Below, piece by piece: positions 51,742-60,921 of a stretch of 64,000 nt of DNA. This stretch comes from Kutzneria viridogrisea (GTDB taxonomy: Bacteria > Actinomycetota > Actinomycetes > Mycobacteriales > Pseudonocardiaceae): positions 186,001 to 250,000 of the forward strand of contig JACJID010000003.1 of assembly GCA_014138725.1 (NCBI GenBank). The letters are read 5' to 3'. Numbering within the stretch: position 1 is the first letter of the stretch; each line of letters opens with the position of its first letter. A program made the translations under genes and the position numbers. The notes beneath the pieces are model-generated. The model did no database searches. It saw only the letters and a program-made list of their open reading frames with translations, and was not told the origin of the DNA.

Positions 51742-52440
51742 GTGGCCGCCGTGGCTCAGCCCCAGACCCAGACGTTGCGCGGCGATGGACGGCTGCGTGA
51801 ACTCGGTGATCCTGCGGGCGGAGAGGTGCGCTGCACATCATGTGGCCAGCCGCTGGGACGCCAGTGGACCGATCGGGTGACCGGGTTGCTTGACCGCTGG
51901 GGTTGGGACGACCAAGCGCCTGCGATCTTCACAGCTGCGTGTCGACGTGGATTGGCGATATCGGTGCTGATGGTCGACCTGGACCGGTTCAAGGACTTGA
52001 ACGACACCGTTGGCCACCTCGCTGGAGACCGCGCACTGCGAGCGGCGGCGCTTGCGCTCCGGCTAGCAACCAGCGCCATCGCCCCGGCGCCGGTCTGTTG
52101 CAGGTTCGGCGGCGACGAGTTCGTCGTTCTGCTGCCGAACACGGAGGCAATCTCCGCTGTCGAGATGGCGAATCGAATCCGTGCCGCCGTCCAGCACAAC
52201 ACGCGGGCCCTCGACGGAGATCCGTCGATGAGGTTGACCGCTTCAATCGGGGTGGCGACGTGCCCGCCGGGGCGGACGGTGGTGCTCGACGAGCTGATTG
52301 GCGCGGCCGACGACGCACTACGTGCGGCCAAGTCCCATGGGCGTGATCGTGTCGAGCTCAGCTCAGCTGATCCAGCGCGCCGAGCTCAGAGCAATCTGGG
52401 ATTGCCGCAGCAACTCGGTCCTCAACGGGAGGCACAATGA
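51742..52440 (+). CDS. GGDEF diguanylate cyclase
   Basis: 232 residues from GTG 51742, set by AGGGAGG 4 nt upstream (a TTG at 51694 is open too). A lone CxxC (VRCTSCGQPLGRQ) is followed by a GGDEF domain: DRVTGLLDRWGW, VLMVDLDRFKDLNDTVGHLA and CCRFGGDEFVVLLP, then MRLTASIGVA. The GGDEF active site is intact; the RxxD product-inhibition site normally 5 residues before it is absent. It makes cyclic di-GMP from GTP in the cytosol. No sensory domain besides the short N-terminus. It overlaps the next gene (ATGA). Confidence 0.85.
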   Translation: MAAVAQPQTQTLRGDGRLRELGDPAGGEVRCTSCGQPLGRQWTDRVTGLLDRWGWDDQAPAIFTAACRRGLAISVLMVDLDRFKDLNDTVGHLAGDRALRAAALALRLATSAIAPAPVCCRFGGDEFVVLLPNTEAISAVEMANRIRAAVQHNTRALDGDPSMRLTASIGVATCPPGRTVVLDELIGAADDALRAAKSHGRDRVELSSADPARRAQSNLGLPQQLGPQREAQ

Positions 52441-52835
52441 CCGACGAGACCTACTGGACCGGGCTTGGGCACCTGCTCCGTCTCCTCAGTGGGAAATGGG
52501 ATGGCGCTGTGTTGTCCGCGTTGGCAACGGGACCGCGGCATTGGAGTGAGGTCTTGACTGCCGCTCGTTCCCATCCGCCGCCAAGTGCGCGGCCGGACGA
52601 TGATCCTCTCCACCTTCATGAATCCGTACTCAGTCGCACCCTGTCGCGCCTGGAACGCGAAGGACTGGTGTCCCGGGTCGAGGAGCCAGGGATTTTTCCG
52701 AAATCGGTGACGTATCGACTGACCGCGAAGGCAGCGTCTTTGCTCACACTATTGACGCCTGCTGCGGAATGGGCATTTGATCTTTCGGAACCGGCACGGT
52801 CGCCAATAGACTCTGTCGGAGTTGCCGCTCACTAG
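52437..52835 (+). CDS. HxlR-like winged-helix regulator
   Basis: 132 residues. HxlR-type pattern: HLLRLLSGKWDGAVLSALATG, RHWSEVLTAA, ESVLSRTLSRLEREGLVSRV and PKSVTYRLTAKAASLL. The start overlaps the diguanylate cyclase stop, so the two are co-translated. Probably a DNA-binding regulator. The gene converges on the prepilin peptidase gene. The pairing with a c-di-GMP enzyme next to a pilus locus hints at pilus control (inference). Confidence 0.75.
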   Translation: MTDETYWTGLGHLLRLLSGKWDGAVLSALATGPRHWSEVLTAARSHPPPSARPDDDPLHLHESVLSRTLSRLEREGLVSRVEEPGIFPKSVTYRLTAKAASLLTLLTPAAEWAFDLSEPARSPIDSVGVAAH

Positions 52836-52837
52836 AA

Positions 52838-53476
52838 TCACAAGGTGACGATGGCAACGATCTGGCCGAGGATGAAGAATGGCGCCATGGGAATCGCCGT
52901 GCTCCTGAGACTGTCGTGGCAGCTGGCTTTCAGTAGCACCTGCACGAGCGCCGCCGCAGTCCAGGCCATCAGGGTGCCAGCGAGCAGGTGCGACCAGCCG
53001 TACCAGCCGGCCGCGACTCCGACAGCGATTCCAAGCCGCACATCGCCTGCTCCGAGCCCGCCTCGCGACGCGAGGGCCAGGAGCAGGTAGGCGCCTCCGA
53101 GGCCAACTCCTGCGGCTAGAGCTCGGAGTGCGAGCGGCCATTCGCCGGTTGCCGCAGCAAGCGCGACGCATACACCGACGAGCGTCGCCGAGCACTGCGA
53201 TACGAGCCGCTTAGGAATCCGCTGCTCGGCGACATCGATTACGCTCAGCGCAGAGCCGAACAATGCGAGCACAGTCGCAGGAATCGCATCCAACGTCAAG
53301 CCATAGCGACCTGCCAATACGCCAAACAGCGCGGCCGCCGCCATCGCGCAGAGAAATACCGTCCGTGGTGCCGCAAGGACTGTAGTACGCAGGTGTCGTT
53401 GTGCTACCAGACCAAGCATGGCACCCAACGCTGCCCCGACGCACGACCAACCAAGAACAAAATCGGGCACGTGCAC
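52838..53476 (-). CDS. Type IV prepilin peptidase (A24 family, TadV-like)
   Basis: 212 residues from GTG 53476 (GGAGG about 9 nt upstream; the frame is open further). About six hydrophobic segments. Two catalytic aspartates expected for the family are seen: IDVAEQRIPKRL and GLGAGDVRLG (GxGD). It lacks the N-methylase domain, like the short TadV/CpaA type. Cleaves Flp and TadE-type leader peptides at the inner membrane face. Divergent from the Tad genes, which supply its substrates. Confidence 0.82.
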   Translation of the reverse strand: MHVPDFVLGWSCVGAALGAMLGLVAQRHLRTTVLAAPRTVFLCAMAAAALFGVLAGRYGLTLDAIPATVLALFGSALSVIDVAEQRIPKRLVSQCSATLVGVCVALAAATGEWPLALRALAAGVGLGGAYLLLALASRGGLGAGDVRLGIAVGVAAGWYGWSHLLAGTLMAWTAAALVQVLLKASCHDSLRSTAIPMAPFFILGQIVAIVTL

Positions 53477-53722
53477 GCAACGACACCTCCAATCGGGGAT
53501 TGACGCTTCCGACAGATTACAACTCAACCCGGCCATGTCCAGCACCTTGGCGAAAACCGACAGATACACCTCAGTCGAAAGTTCAGCCAATCGAGTGAAC
53601 CTCTTGGCGAGATCTCATACTCACTTCAATGCGAGTGCTTGGTTACCTTGAAGTCAGCAAGGGGGCAGGGTGTAGACCTGAGAAAGTACAGACAAGTGCA
53701 CTACCTGGGGGTCCTCGTGGTC

Positions 53723-54286
53723 ATGAAGAAATTGAGCACCAGCAGTACGCGGGCTACCGCTGCGGCCATCCTTGCCGTAAGTCTCGCCTCATGCGATCAG
53801 AACTCAGCTCCAAGTACACCCGGTGCAGGGTTGGGGGCGCCTCCGATGTCTTCGTCTACATCGACCTCTGCCATCGGCAAGTCCGAACAGGAGGCCCTCG
53901 ACACCTACCGCCAGATGTGGGCGGCCTTCGTTGCGGCTAGCAAGACCTCGAACTGGCAAGATCCTCAACTGAGCCACTTCGCGACCGGCGTCGCGCTGAC
54001 GACGCTGGCTCGGAGCCTGTTCGCTGATCACGACGCCGGGATGGTGACCATTGGAGAACCAGTCCTGAACCCCCATGTCGCCTCTGTGGATCCGCCCAGC
54101 GCACCAAGGAAGGTCGTCATCACCGACTGTGGGGACTCCTCGCACTGGCTGAGGCACCGTGCTGACAACGGAGAACTCTCCGACGCACCGGGCGGTCGTC
54201 GTTTGATCAACGCCATCGTCGAGAAGCAGCCAGACGGTTCCTGGCGGGTCTCCGACTTCGGTGTTCACGACGTGGGGACGTGCTGA
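53723..54286 (+). CDS. Secreted lipoprotein of the Tad locus
   Basis: 187 residues from ATG 53723: signal peptide MKKLSTSSTRATAAAILAV with lipobox LASC. After a Ser/Thr/Pro-rich linker comes a domain with KSEQEALDTYRQMWAAFVAAS, LARSLFADHDAGMVTIGEPV and VITDCGDSSHWLRHRADNG, resembling NTF2-like-fold lipoproteins of actinobacteria. It probably sits on the outer membrane face. First gene of the plus-strand Tad operon. Exact role unknown. Confidence 0.7.
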   Translation: MKKLSTSSTRATAAAILAVSLASCDQNSAPSTPGAGLGAPPMSSSTSTSAIGKSEQEALDTYRQMWAAFVAASKTSNWQDPQLSHFATGVALTTLARSLFADHDAGMVTIGEPVLNPHVASVDPPSAPRKVVITDCGDSSHWLRHRADNGELSDAPGGRRLINAIVEKQPDGSWRVSDFGVHDVGTC

Positions 54287-54288
54287 TC

Positions 54289-55158
54289 ATGCGTCGTTAC
54301 GCCCCCTTGTTGATGGTGCTCGGCATGATCTGCTTCAGTGTTCCCGCGCTTGCCGATGGCTGGGGAAACACCAGCTGCCATCAGGCTCCGTCTGCGGCGT
54401 GTGACATCGGGGTCGGTACCGGTGGGAAGCCAAGTGGTTCCGGCTCAGGTGGTGATCCCGGGCATGGCTCAGGTTCCGGGGCGCCAGTGGGAACCTCGTG
54501 CCAGTGGATGTCGGTCGGCGGTTCTGGTGACGGTCAGCAAGGCAGGCCAGGTCCTCCCGGGCAGCAAGGTACTTGGTACGTACGCTCGTGCTTGGCAGAC
54601 GGCACTTGGCAGACTGATCTCTCCAGCCTGACCTGGGTGCCCTTCGGCGCCCAGCCGCCTGCGAACACAGGAGCCGCTCCGCCCTCGCCCGCCGAGCTGG
54701 CAGAGTTCGCGCGTAAGCAACTGCGGCTGCCCGCTGTATCGATCGCGGCTAACCCGACGGGCGACCAGTTGGTGAACCTTCCGACCTGGTTGTGGCTGCC
54801 CAGCGGCTGGGGGCCGGTCTCCGCGACCGCCACCGTCCCCGGCGTGTCGGTGACGGCGACCGCGACGCCGACCTCGGTGGTGTGGTCGATGGGTGACGGC
54901 AGCACGGTCACTTGCGCCGGCGCGGGCACTCCGTTCCGGCCCGGAACAGATCCGAAGGCGTCCTCGCCGGACTGTGGTCACACCTACCGGACTTCCTCGG
55001 CAAGCCAAGCGGGACAAGCGTTCCCGGTGTCGGCGACCGTGCACTGGACCGTCACGTGGGCGGGCGCGGGCCAGGGCGGGGTGTTTCCGGACCTGACCAC
55101 GACCGGTAACGCGGCTTTCCGGGTCGCCGAATCCCAGGCCCTGAACAACGGCGGCTGA
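54289..55158 (+). CDS. Secreted protein with PKD-like region
   Basis: 289 residues from ATG 54289; GTG 54280, overlapping the previous stop, is also possible. Signal peptide MRRYAPLLMVLGMICFSVP then ALA cleavage. A Gly/Ser-rich stretch follows. The C-terminal half (SVTATATPTSVVWSMGDGST, CGHTYRTSS, FPVSATVHWTVTWAG) looks like a PKD/Ig-type beta domain with the DG-loop. Such proteins occur in actinobacterial Tad-like loci as cell-surface factors. Function unknown. Confidence 0.65.
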   Translation: MRRYAPLLMVLGMICFSVPALADGWGNTSCHQAPSAACDIGVGTGGKPSGSGSGGDPGHGSGSGAPVGTSCQWMSVGGSGDGQQGRPGPPGQQGTWYVRSCLADGTWQTDLSSLTWVPFGAQPPANTGAAPPSPAELAEFARKQLRLPAVSIAANPTGDQLVNLPTWLWLPSGWGPVSATATVPGVSVTATATPTSVVWSMGDGSTVTCAGAGTPFRPGTDPKASSPDCGHTYRTSSASQAGQAFPVSATVHWTVTWAGAGQGGVFPDLTTTGNAAFRVAESQALNNGG

Positions 55159-55272
55159 CCCTCTCTGGGCAGTCCGACCTCGGCACAACAACAAACACCA
55201 GTACCACATCCTCCGCTCGCTGATCACCACTTGGCGACGCGGCGTACTAGACCCATGCCTGGAGGTACCGGC

Positions 55273-55989
55273 GTGAGTACGAACATCACGACCCAGCCGA
55301 ACACGAACCGGCCACTCGGATCGACTAGCAACCCGTGGGTCTCCGACGGCAAGAAGCCGCCCGCCTCCCGGCTGCGGGGCGGCGGTCGACGGCGCAGCGT
55401 CCCGCACCTGCTGCTGGGCGCGCTGCTCGTGCTGGTATGCGCGGGAGTGTTCCTGGTGGTGTCGCTGAACTCCGGCAACCGGGAGCCGGTGCTGGCGTTG
55501 GCCCAGTCGGTGTCGGTCGGGCAGGTGCTGACCCCGCAGGACCTCAAGCAGGTCAACGTCGCCGTCGATCCCGGCGTGTCCGTTGTGGATGCCAGCCAGG
55601 CGGCCAGCGTGGTCGGCAAGACGATGTCCGCGCGCCTGTCCTCCGGTGCGTTGCTCACCCCGGACGCGGTGGGCATTGGCGGTTTCCCTGCGGCGGGGCA
55701 GGCGTTGGCGGCGTTGTCGCTGAAGTCCGGGCAGTTCCCGCCCGAGGTCGCGCCGGGCTCGCACGTGTCGGTTGTGTTCGTGCCCGGCCAGGCGGGCGCT
55801 GCGGTGGCGAGCCCACCGACCCCGGATCAGTCGACGGTGTGGCCGGCGGTGGTCACCAGCGTGACCTCGCCGCCCAACCAACAGATCACGGTGATCTCGG
55901 TGCAACTGGGCGAGGCCGCCGCCAGGCAGATCGCGGCCGTGCCGGCGGGGCAGTTGTCCGTGGTGATGGTCTCGGGGGGTGGTCGCTGA
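55273..55989 (+). CDS. CpaB/RcpC-like SAF-domain pilus protein
   Basis: 238 residues from GTG 55273 (GGAGGT at 55261-55266, 6 nt upstream). A membrane anchor LLLGALLVLVCAGVFLVVS follows a basic N-terminus. The SAF domain: VLALAQSVSVGQVLTPQDL, VVGKTMSARLSSGALLTPDA. CpaB/RcpC proteins are periplasmic/cell-wall components of the Tad assembly system. The stop overlaps the next start by 1 base. Confidence 0.75.
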   Translation: MSTNITTQPNTNRPLGSTSNPWVSDGKKPPASRLRGGGRRRSVPHLLLGALLVLVCAGVFLVVSLNSGNREPVLALAQSVSVGQVLTPQDLKQVNVAVDPGVSVVDASQAASVVGKTMSARLSSGALLTPDAVGIGGFPAAGQALAALSLKSGQFPPEVAPGSHVSVVFVPGQAGAAVASPPTPDQSTVWPAVVTSVTSPPNQQITVISVQLGEAAARQIAAVPAGQLSVVMVSGGGR

Positions 55990-56900
55990 TGTTGGTCGCA
56001 GTGTTGTCGGTGAAGGGCTCGCCAGGAGTGACCACGTTCTCCCTCGCGTTGGCGGCGCGGTGGCCGGCGCCGTATCGCCCTGTGCTGGTCGAGGCCGACC
56101 CCTCCGGCGGTGACCTGGCCACGCGGTTCTCGCTGGACTCCACGCCGGGTCTGCTGAGCTTGGCCGCGGCAGCTCGCCGCAGCGCCGACCCGGCGCTGGT
56201 GTGGCAGCACGCCCAGGCCCTGCCCGGCGGGCTCCCGGTCGTCACGGCACCCCCGGATGCCGACCGTGCCCGAAACGCGTTGACCGCACTGACCCCCGAC
56301 CCCGCTGCCGGGGCAGGCATCCTACGTGCGGCGGCGAACGTGCCGGACACGGTCGTGATCGTGGACTGCGGGCGGATGGACACGGGGTCCCCGGCGCTGC
56401 CGATCGTGCGCGCGGCGGACGCGATGGTCTTGCTCACGGGCGCGCACGCGGACGACCTCGCGCACCTGCCGCGCCGGCTTCCGGCGATCGGCCGATGGAG
56501 CCCACATCCGGTGATGCTGCTGGTCGGCGAGGGCTACTCGCCGGCTGAGGTCGCCCGCGAGCTGGGCGTGCCCCCGCTGGGCCGGGTGCCGGACGACCCG
56601 CGGGGCGCGGCCGTGCTGTGCGGGCGACCGCACTCGCTTCGGTGGGGCCGCGGCGGACCCGCGCATTCGCCGCTGGGAAAGCTCGCGCACAAGGTCGCGA
56701 AGGTCCTGGTGGCCCAGCAGGCACCGCCACGTGAACTACCGCACCAGGCGCCGGTCCCCCACCGGCCGGTGCCGGTCCTGCACGCGGTGCCCGGTGTGCC
56801 GGGCAGCCCGGTATCGGTCAACGGCGTCCGGTCCGCTCCGCTTCCGCCCGGCCACCCGACCTTCCCCGATCCCAGCCCTCGGCCAGGAGCGGCGTCATGA
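55989..56900 (+). CDS. CpaE/MinD-like ATPase with altered P-loop
   Basis: 303 residues, start overlapping the previous stop. ParA/MinD fold: VAVLSVKGSPGVTTFSLALA, VLVEADPSGGDLA, TVVIVDCGRMDTG and MVLLTGAHADDLAHL. The deviant Walker A normally reads KGGxGKT; here GSPGVTT lacks the second-position lysine, so nucleotide use may differ. The C-terminal ~80 residues are Pro-rich. CpaE localises the Tad machinery at the cell pole. The altered loop is common in this actinobacterial subtype (family impression), so it may be adapted rather than dead. Confidence 0.72.
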   Translation: MLVAVLSVKGSPGVTTFSLALAARWPAPYRPVLVEADPSGGDLATRFSLDSTPGLLSLAAAARRSADPALVWQHAQALPGGLPVVTAPPDADRARNALTALTPDPAAGAGILRAAANVPDTVVIVDCGRMDTGSPALPIVRAADAMVLLTGAHADDLAHLPRRLPAIGRWSPHPVMLLVGEGYSPAEVARELGVPPLGRVPDDPRGAAVLCGRPHSLRWGRGGPAHSPLGKLAHKVAKVLVAQQAPPRELPHQAPVPHRPVPVLHAVPGVPGSPVSVNGVRSAPLPPGHPTFPDPSPRPGAAS

Positions 56901-58396
56901 CCTACCCACCCAACGGCAACGGATATCCGCCCCCGGTCCCGCTGCGCCCCCACCAGCAGCAGGATCACCCGCACGGTGGCTGGCCCCAGAACCCGCCAGC
57001 GGCGGCTCCAAGCTACTTCGGCTCGCCCCCGCCGGAGGTGTTCGGGGCGCCGGAGCCGGTCGACATGGCGGCGGCCGTCGGGCGGCTACGCCAGCACCTG
57101 CGCGACACCCTGAGCACCCAGCTCCCGGCTTGGGCCGACGCCCAGCAGCGGCGCACCGGCTCGACCCTGACCCGCGAGGCCCGCCGTAAGCTGGCGCAGG
57201 CGATCCTGGACGAGGCGATCGCCGTGCACACCGAACGCGAGCTGGACGCCGACCGCTCCCTGGTCGGACGAGCGGTCGAGCAGCGGGTGATCGGCGAGGT
57301 CATCAATGAGCTGTTCGGCATGGCCGGGCTGCAGCCGCTGCTGGACGACCCAACCGTCGAGACCATCAACGCCAACCGGTTCGACCGGGTCTTCGTCCAG
57401 TACAACGACGGCCGCCGCGCCCAGGTCGCCCCGATCGCGTCGTCGAATGAGGAGCTGACCGACCTGGTGCGGCTGCTCGCCGCCCGCGCGTCCAGTCAGG
57501 AGCGCCGGTTCGACCAGGGCTCGCCCGCGGTCAACCTCCAGCTTCCCGGCGGGGAGCGGTTGTTCGCGGTGATGGGGCTGACCGCGGGCGGGGTGACCTC
57601 GCTGTCGATCCGCCGGCACGGCTACCTCACCGTCACCCTCCCCGAGCTGCGGGCGCGGGGCACGATCGACGCCGGCCTGCAGGAGTTCCTGCGCGCGCTG
57701 GTGCGGGCCAAGAAGAACGTGCTGATCACTGGCGGCACCGGCGCGGGCAAGACCACGCTGTTGCGGGCGTTGGCCGCGGAGATGGACCCGATGGAGCGCA
57801 TCGTGACCATCGAGGACGCCTTCGAACTCGGCCTGGAACTCGACCCGGACATCCACGCCGACGTGACCGCCTTCCAGGCCCGTGAGGCCAACATCGAGGG
57901 TGAGGGCGCGATCTCCCAGTCCGAATTGGTCCGCTGGGGTCTGCGGATGAGCCCGGATCGGGTGATCGTCGGGGAGATCCGGGGTCCCGAGGTGATCCCG
58001 ATGTGCAACGCGATGTCGCAGGGCAACGACGGCTCGATGGCCACCCTGCACGCCTCGTCCTCCCGGATCGCGTTCACCCGCCTGGCGTCCTACGCCGCCC
58101 AGGGCGTCGAGCGGCTTCCTCTGGAGGCCACCAACTTGCTGGTCGCGAGCGCGGTGCATTTCGTCGTGCATCTGGCCCGCGGCACTGACCGAACCACCAG
58201 GGTTGTGTCCTCGATCCGCGAGGTCGTCGGCACCGATGGCCCGCAGGTCATCTCCAACGAGATCTACCGCCCCGGCCCGGACCGGCGCGCGCGGCCGGTG
58301 GCCGGGTCGATGCGCACCGACACCCTCGACGACCTCGTCAACGCCGGCTTCGACCCCGCCGTGCTGGAACAGCCCGAAGGCTGGTGGGCGTCGTGA
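56897..58396 (+). CDS. tadA: CpaF/TadA secretion ATPase
   Basis: 499 residues. Walker A NVLITGGTGAGKTTLLRALA (~275-294), Asp box and Walker B VIVGEIRGPEVIPM, and His box GSMATLHASSS. The N-terminal ~70 residues are Pro-rich. Belongs to the type II/IV secretion ATPase family; powers Flp pilus assembly at the inner membrane. The start overlaps the previous stop, and its own stop overlaps the next start. Confidence 0.9.
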   Translation: MTYPPNGNGYPPPVPLRPHQQQDHPHGGWPQNPPAAAPSYFGSPPPEVFGAPEPVDMAAAVGRLRQHLRDTLSTQLPAWADAQQRRTGSTLTREARRKLAQAILDEAIAVHTERELDADRSLVGRAVEQRVIGEVINELFGMAGLQPLLDDPTVETINANRFDRVFVQYNDGRRAQVAPIASSNEELTDLVRLLAARASSQERRFDQGSPAVNLQLPGGERLFAVMGLTAGGVTSLSIRRHGYLTVTLPELRARGTIDAGLQEFLRALVRAKKNVLITGGTGAGKTTLLRALAAEMDPMERIVTIEDAFELGLELDPDIHADVTAFQAREANIEGEGAISQSELVRWGLRMSPDRVIVGEIRGPEVIPMCNAMSQGNDGSMATLHASSSRIAFTRLASYAAQGVERLPLEATNLLVASAVHFVVHLARGTDRTTRVVSSIREVVGTDGPQVISNEIYRPGPDRRARPVAGSMRTDTLDDLVNAGFDPAVLEQPEGWWAS

Positions 58397-59307
58397 CCGT
58401 CACGTTCACCACCGCCGTGGCCGCGCTGCTCGGCGTGGGTGTCGGTGTGGGGCTGCTTTTGCTGATCGTCGGCTGGCGTGGTGTCGATCCCGCCCGGCCC
58501 CGCCGCCTCCAGCTTCGCCGCCGACCAGACGCGCCGGGTGATCAGCGCCAGGTCGTGCGGATCGGCTTGGCGGTCGCGGTCGGGCTGCTGGTCGGGCTGG
58601 CGACCGGCTGGGTGGTCGGCGCGGTGTTGGCGGGCCTGGCCTGTTGGGCGCTGCCGCGCGTGCTGGGCCGTGATCCCGAGCACGCCCGCCGGGTCGCGCG
58701 GATCGAGGCGGTGGCGACGTGGACGGAGATGCTGCGCGACACGCTGTCGGCTGCCGCCGGTCTGGAGCAGGCGATCCTGGCGACCGCGCCGTTGGCGCCG
58801 CCGGCCATCCGCGCCGAGATCATCGATCTCGCGAGCCGTATCGAGAACGGTGACCGCCTCGCGCCGTCCCTGCGTGTCCTGGCCGACCGGCTCGCCGACC
58901 CCACCGGGGACCTGGTGATCGCCGCGCTCGTGCTCGCCGCCGAGCAGCAGGCCCGTCAACTCGGTGACCTGCTCGGGTCGCTGGCCCACGCCGCTCGTGA
59001 GCAAGCCTCAATGCGAATGCGCGTGGAAGCTGGCCGTGCCCGAACGCGAACGTCGGTGCGGGTGATCGTGGGCACCACGCTCGGCTTCGCCGCCGCCGTG
59101 GTGCTGCTCAACCGCCCGTACCTGGCCGCCTATGACTGGGTGGGTGGGCAGGTCGTGCTGCTGATCATCGGCGTGCTCTTCTCGCTCGGGTTCGCCTGGC
59201 TGGTGCGGATCGCGCGCGTCACCGAGCCGTCCAGGTTCCTCGCGATCAACGATGTCGCCGCGAGAGATCTCTTGCAGGGCAGCGAAAGGCAGGTGGAACT
59301 TCGGTGA
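58393..59307 (+). CDS. tadB: TadB-like membrane protein
   Basis: 304 residues from GTG 58393. Hydrophobic segments near both ends and a central T2SSF domain: ARIEAVATWTEMLRDTLSAA, GLEQAILATAP, LADRLADPTGDLVIAALVLA. TadB with TadC forms the inner-membrane platform on which the ATPase acts. The start overlaps the ATPase stop (GTGA). Confidence 0.85.
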   Translation: MTVTFTTAVAALLGVGVGVGLLLLIVGWRGVDPARPRRLQLRRRPDAPGDQRQVVRIGLAVAVGLLVGLATGWVVGAVLAGLACWALPRVLGRDPEHARRVARIEAVATWTEMLRDTLSAAAGLEQAILATAPLAPPAIRAEIIDLASRIENGDRLAPSLRVLADRLADPTGDLVIAALVLAAEQQARQLGDLLGSLAHAAREQASMRMRVEAGRARTRTSVRVIVGTTLGFAAAVVLLNRPYLAAYDWVGGQVVLLIIGVLFSLGFAWLVRIARVTEPSRFLAINDVAARDLLQGSERQVELR

Positions 59308-60197
59308 TCACCGCACTGGTGCTGGGCGCCGGGCTCGGGGTCGGGTTGTGGGCGTTGGCGGTGTGGTTGTTCCCGCCCCGGCCCGCCCTCGGCGTTGTCT
59401 TGGCGCGCGTGAGCGCACCGCCGGCCCCAGCGCCGATCCTGGCTACCGAGGACGCCGGGTGGGCCGCGAGGATCGGCCGCCCGTTCATCGCGCCGCTGCG
59501 TGCCTTGGGGCTTCCCGGTGAGCGGCTGTCCCGAGACCTTGCGGTCATCGGGCGCCCGGTCTCGACGCATCTGGCGGAGAAGGCAACCTTGGCCGTCGCC
59601 GGGCTGCTCGCACCGGTGCTGCTGCAACTGCTGCTCACCGTGGCCGACCTGTCGCTGGGCGTCGAGTTTCCCATCGTCGCCGGGCTCGTGCTGGCCGTGA
59701 CCGGGTTCGTCTTGCCTGATCTGCAGGCCCGGGCGGACGCGGCGAAGCTGCGCGCCGGGTTCCGCCATGCCCTATCGGCCTACCTCGACCTGGTGTGGAT
59801 CACCCTGGCCGGGGGCGCCGGGGTGGACAGCGCGCTGAACGACTCGGTGGCCATCGGCCACGGGTGGGCGTTCACCCAGATCCGCCGCGCGCTGGACACC
59901 GCGCGCCTGACCCGCAGCACGCCGTGGGCGACGCTGCGGCAACTCGGTGAGGAACTCGACGTCACCGAACTCGCCGAGCTGGCCGCCTCGGTCAGCCTGG
60001 CCGGCACCGAGGGCGCCAAGGTCCGTACCTCCCTGGCCGCCAAGGCCGGGGCATTGCGCACACACCAGATCACCGACGCCGAAGGCGACGCCACCGCCGC
60101 CACCGAACGTATGTCGCTGCCGGTGATGTTGCTGTTCCTCGGCTTCTTGGCGTTCATCGCCTACCCGGCGCTCACACAAGTCTTGGCCGGACTCTGA
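59304..60197 (+). CDS. tadC: TadC-like membrane protein
   Basis: 297 residues, GTG start overlapping tadB. Segments include LAVAGLLAPVLLQLLLTVAD-like hydrophobics and a T2SSF-type domain (AYLDLVWITLAGGAGVDSAL, LRQLGEELDVTELAELAASV), ending MLLFLGFLAFIAYPALTQVL. Second platform protein of the Tad system. Confidence 0.85.
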   Translation: MITALVLGAGLGVGLWALAVWLFPPRPALGVVLARVSAPPAPAPILATEDAGWAARIGRPFIAPLRALGLPGERLSRDLAVIGRPVSTHLAEKATLAVAGLLAPVLLQLLLTVADLSLGVEFPIVAGLVLAVTGFVLPDLQARADAAKLRAGFRHALSAYLDLVWITLAGGAGVDSALNDSVAIGHGWAFTQIRRALDTARLTRSTPWATLRQLGEELDVTELAELAASVSLAGTEGAKVRTSLAAKAGALRTHQITDAEGDATAATERMSLPVMLLFLGFLAFIAYPALTQVLAGL

Positions 60198-60248
60198 CGG
60201 ATCGGTGAGTTCGGGGCACGGAGGGAAACACCACAGGAGGAGAACAGG

Positions 60249-60434
60249 ATGCACTACTTGGTGGCTTTGTGGACGGTGTTGAAGGCGCGGTGGGAGCTGG
60301 TGCGCCGTGAGCCCGAGGCCGGGTACTCGACGGAGACGGTGCTGGTGACCGCATTGCTGGTCGTGGCCGCGTTGGCGATCATCGCGATCATCGTTGCGAA
60401 GGTGACCGCCAAGGCCAACGGCATCAACTTGTAA
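60249..60434 (+). CDS. flp: Flp-like small pilin
   Basis: 61 residues with AGGAGGAG 4-5 nt before ATG. Layout: short basic N-terminus, RREPEAGYSTETVLVTALLV (a Glu in the region where prepilin peptidase cleaves, followed by a hydrophobic helix), and VTAKANGINL at the end. Small size and position between TadC and TadE support the major pilin subunit, though it lacks a textbook GxxxxEY cleavage motif. Confidence 0.65.
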   Translation: MHYLVALWTVLKARWELVRREPEAGYSTETVLVTALLVVAALAIIAIIVAKVTAKANGINL

Positions 60435-60438
60435 CGCC

Positions 60439-60921
60439 ATGACTGGCACCACGGTATCCCCACATCCGCGACGACGACGCCCTCGGCAGCAGGGAGACGG
60501 CCGCGCTGGTGTGGTGAGACGAGTTCAGCGTGTCTTGCGGGGTGATCATGGCTCGGTCAGCGTGGAGTTGGTGATCGCGACGCCGCTGTTGTTGTTCATG
60601 CTGCTGGCGATCATCCAGTTCGCGCTGTGGTCCCACGCCGAGCACATCGCACAAGCCGCCGCCTCCCAAGGGCTTGCCGCCGCGCGAGCCCAGGACGGAA
60701 CCGCGGCCGCGGGCAGCGCCAGCGCGCAGCAGATGCTCGATCAACTGGATTCTGGGCCGCTGACCGGCGCCAGCGTGAACACCGACCGGAGTGCGACGGC
60801 GGCGTCGGTGCGGATCTCGGGCACCGCGACCTCGGTCGTGCCGTTCCTACACCTGCCGGTCCACGCCGAGGCCGTCGGCCCAGTCGAGAGGTTCGTCCCA
60901 GACCTAGCCGGCGGCAGGTGA
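60439..60921 (+). CDS. tadE: TadE-like minor pilin
   Basis: 160 residues. Basic N-terminus, then [20 protein letters not shown], the TadE pattern of a GS-x-S-x-E start of the transmembrane helix (Glu at +5-like). After the helix a soluble Ala-rich domain with [10 protein letters not shown] and [11 protein letters not shown]. Processed by the prepilin peptidase. The stop overlaps the next start. Confidence 0.8.
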   Translation: MTGTTVSPHPRRRRPRQQGDGRAGVVRRVQRVLRGDHGSVSVELVIATPLLLFMLLAIIQFALWSHAEHIAQAAASQGLAAARAQDGTAAAGSASAQQMLDQLDSGPLTGASVNTDRSATAASVRISGTATSVVPFLHLPVHAEAVGPVERFVPDLAGGR

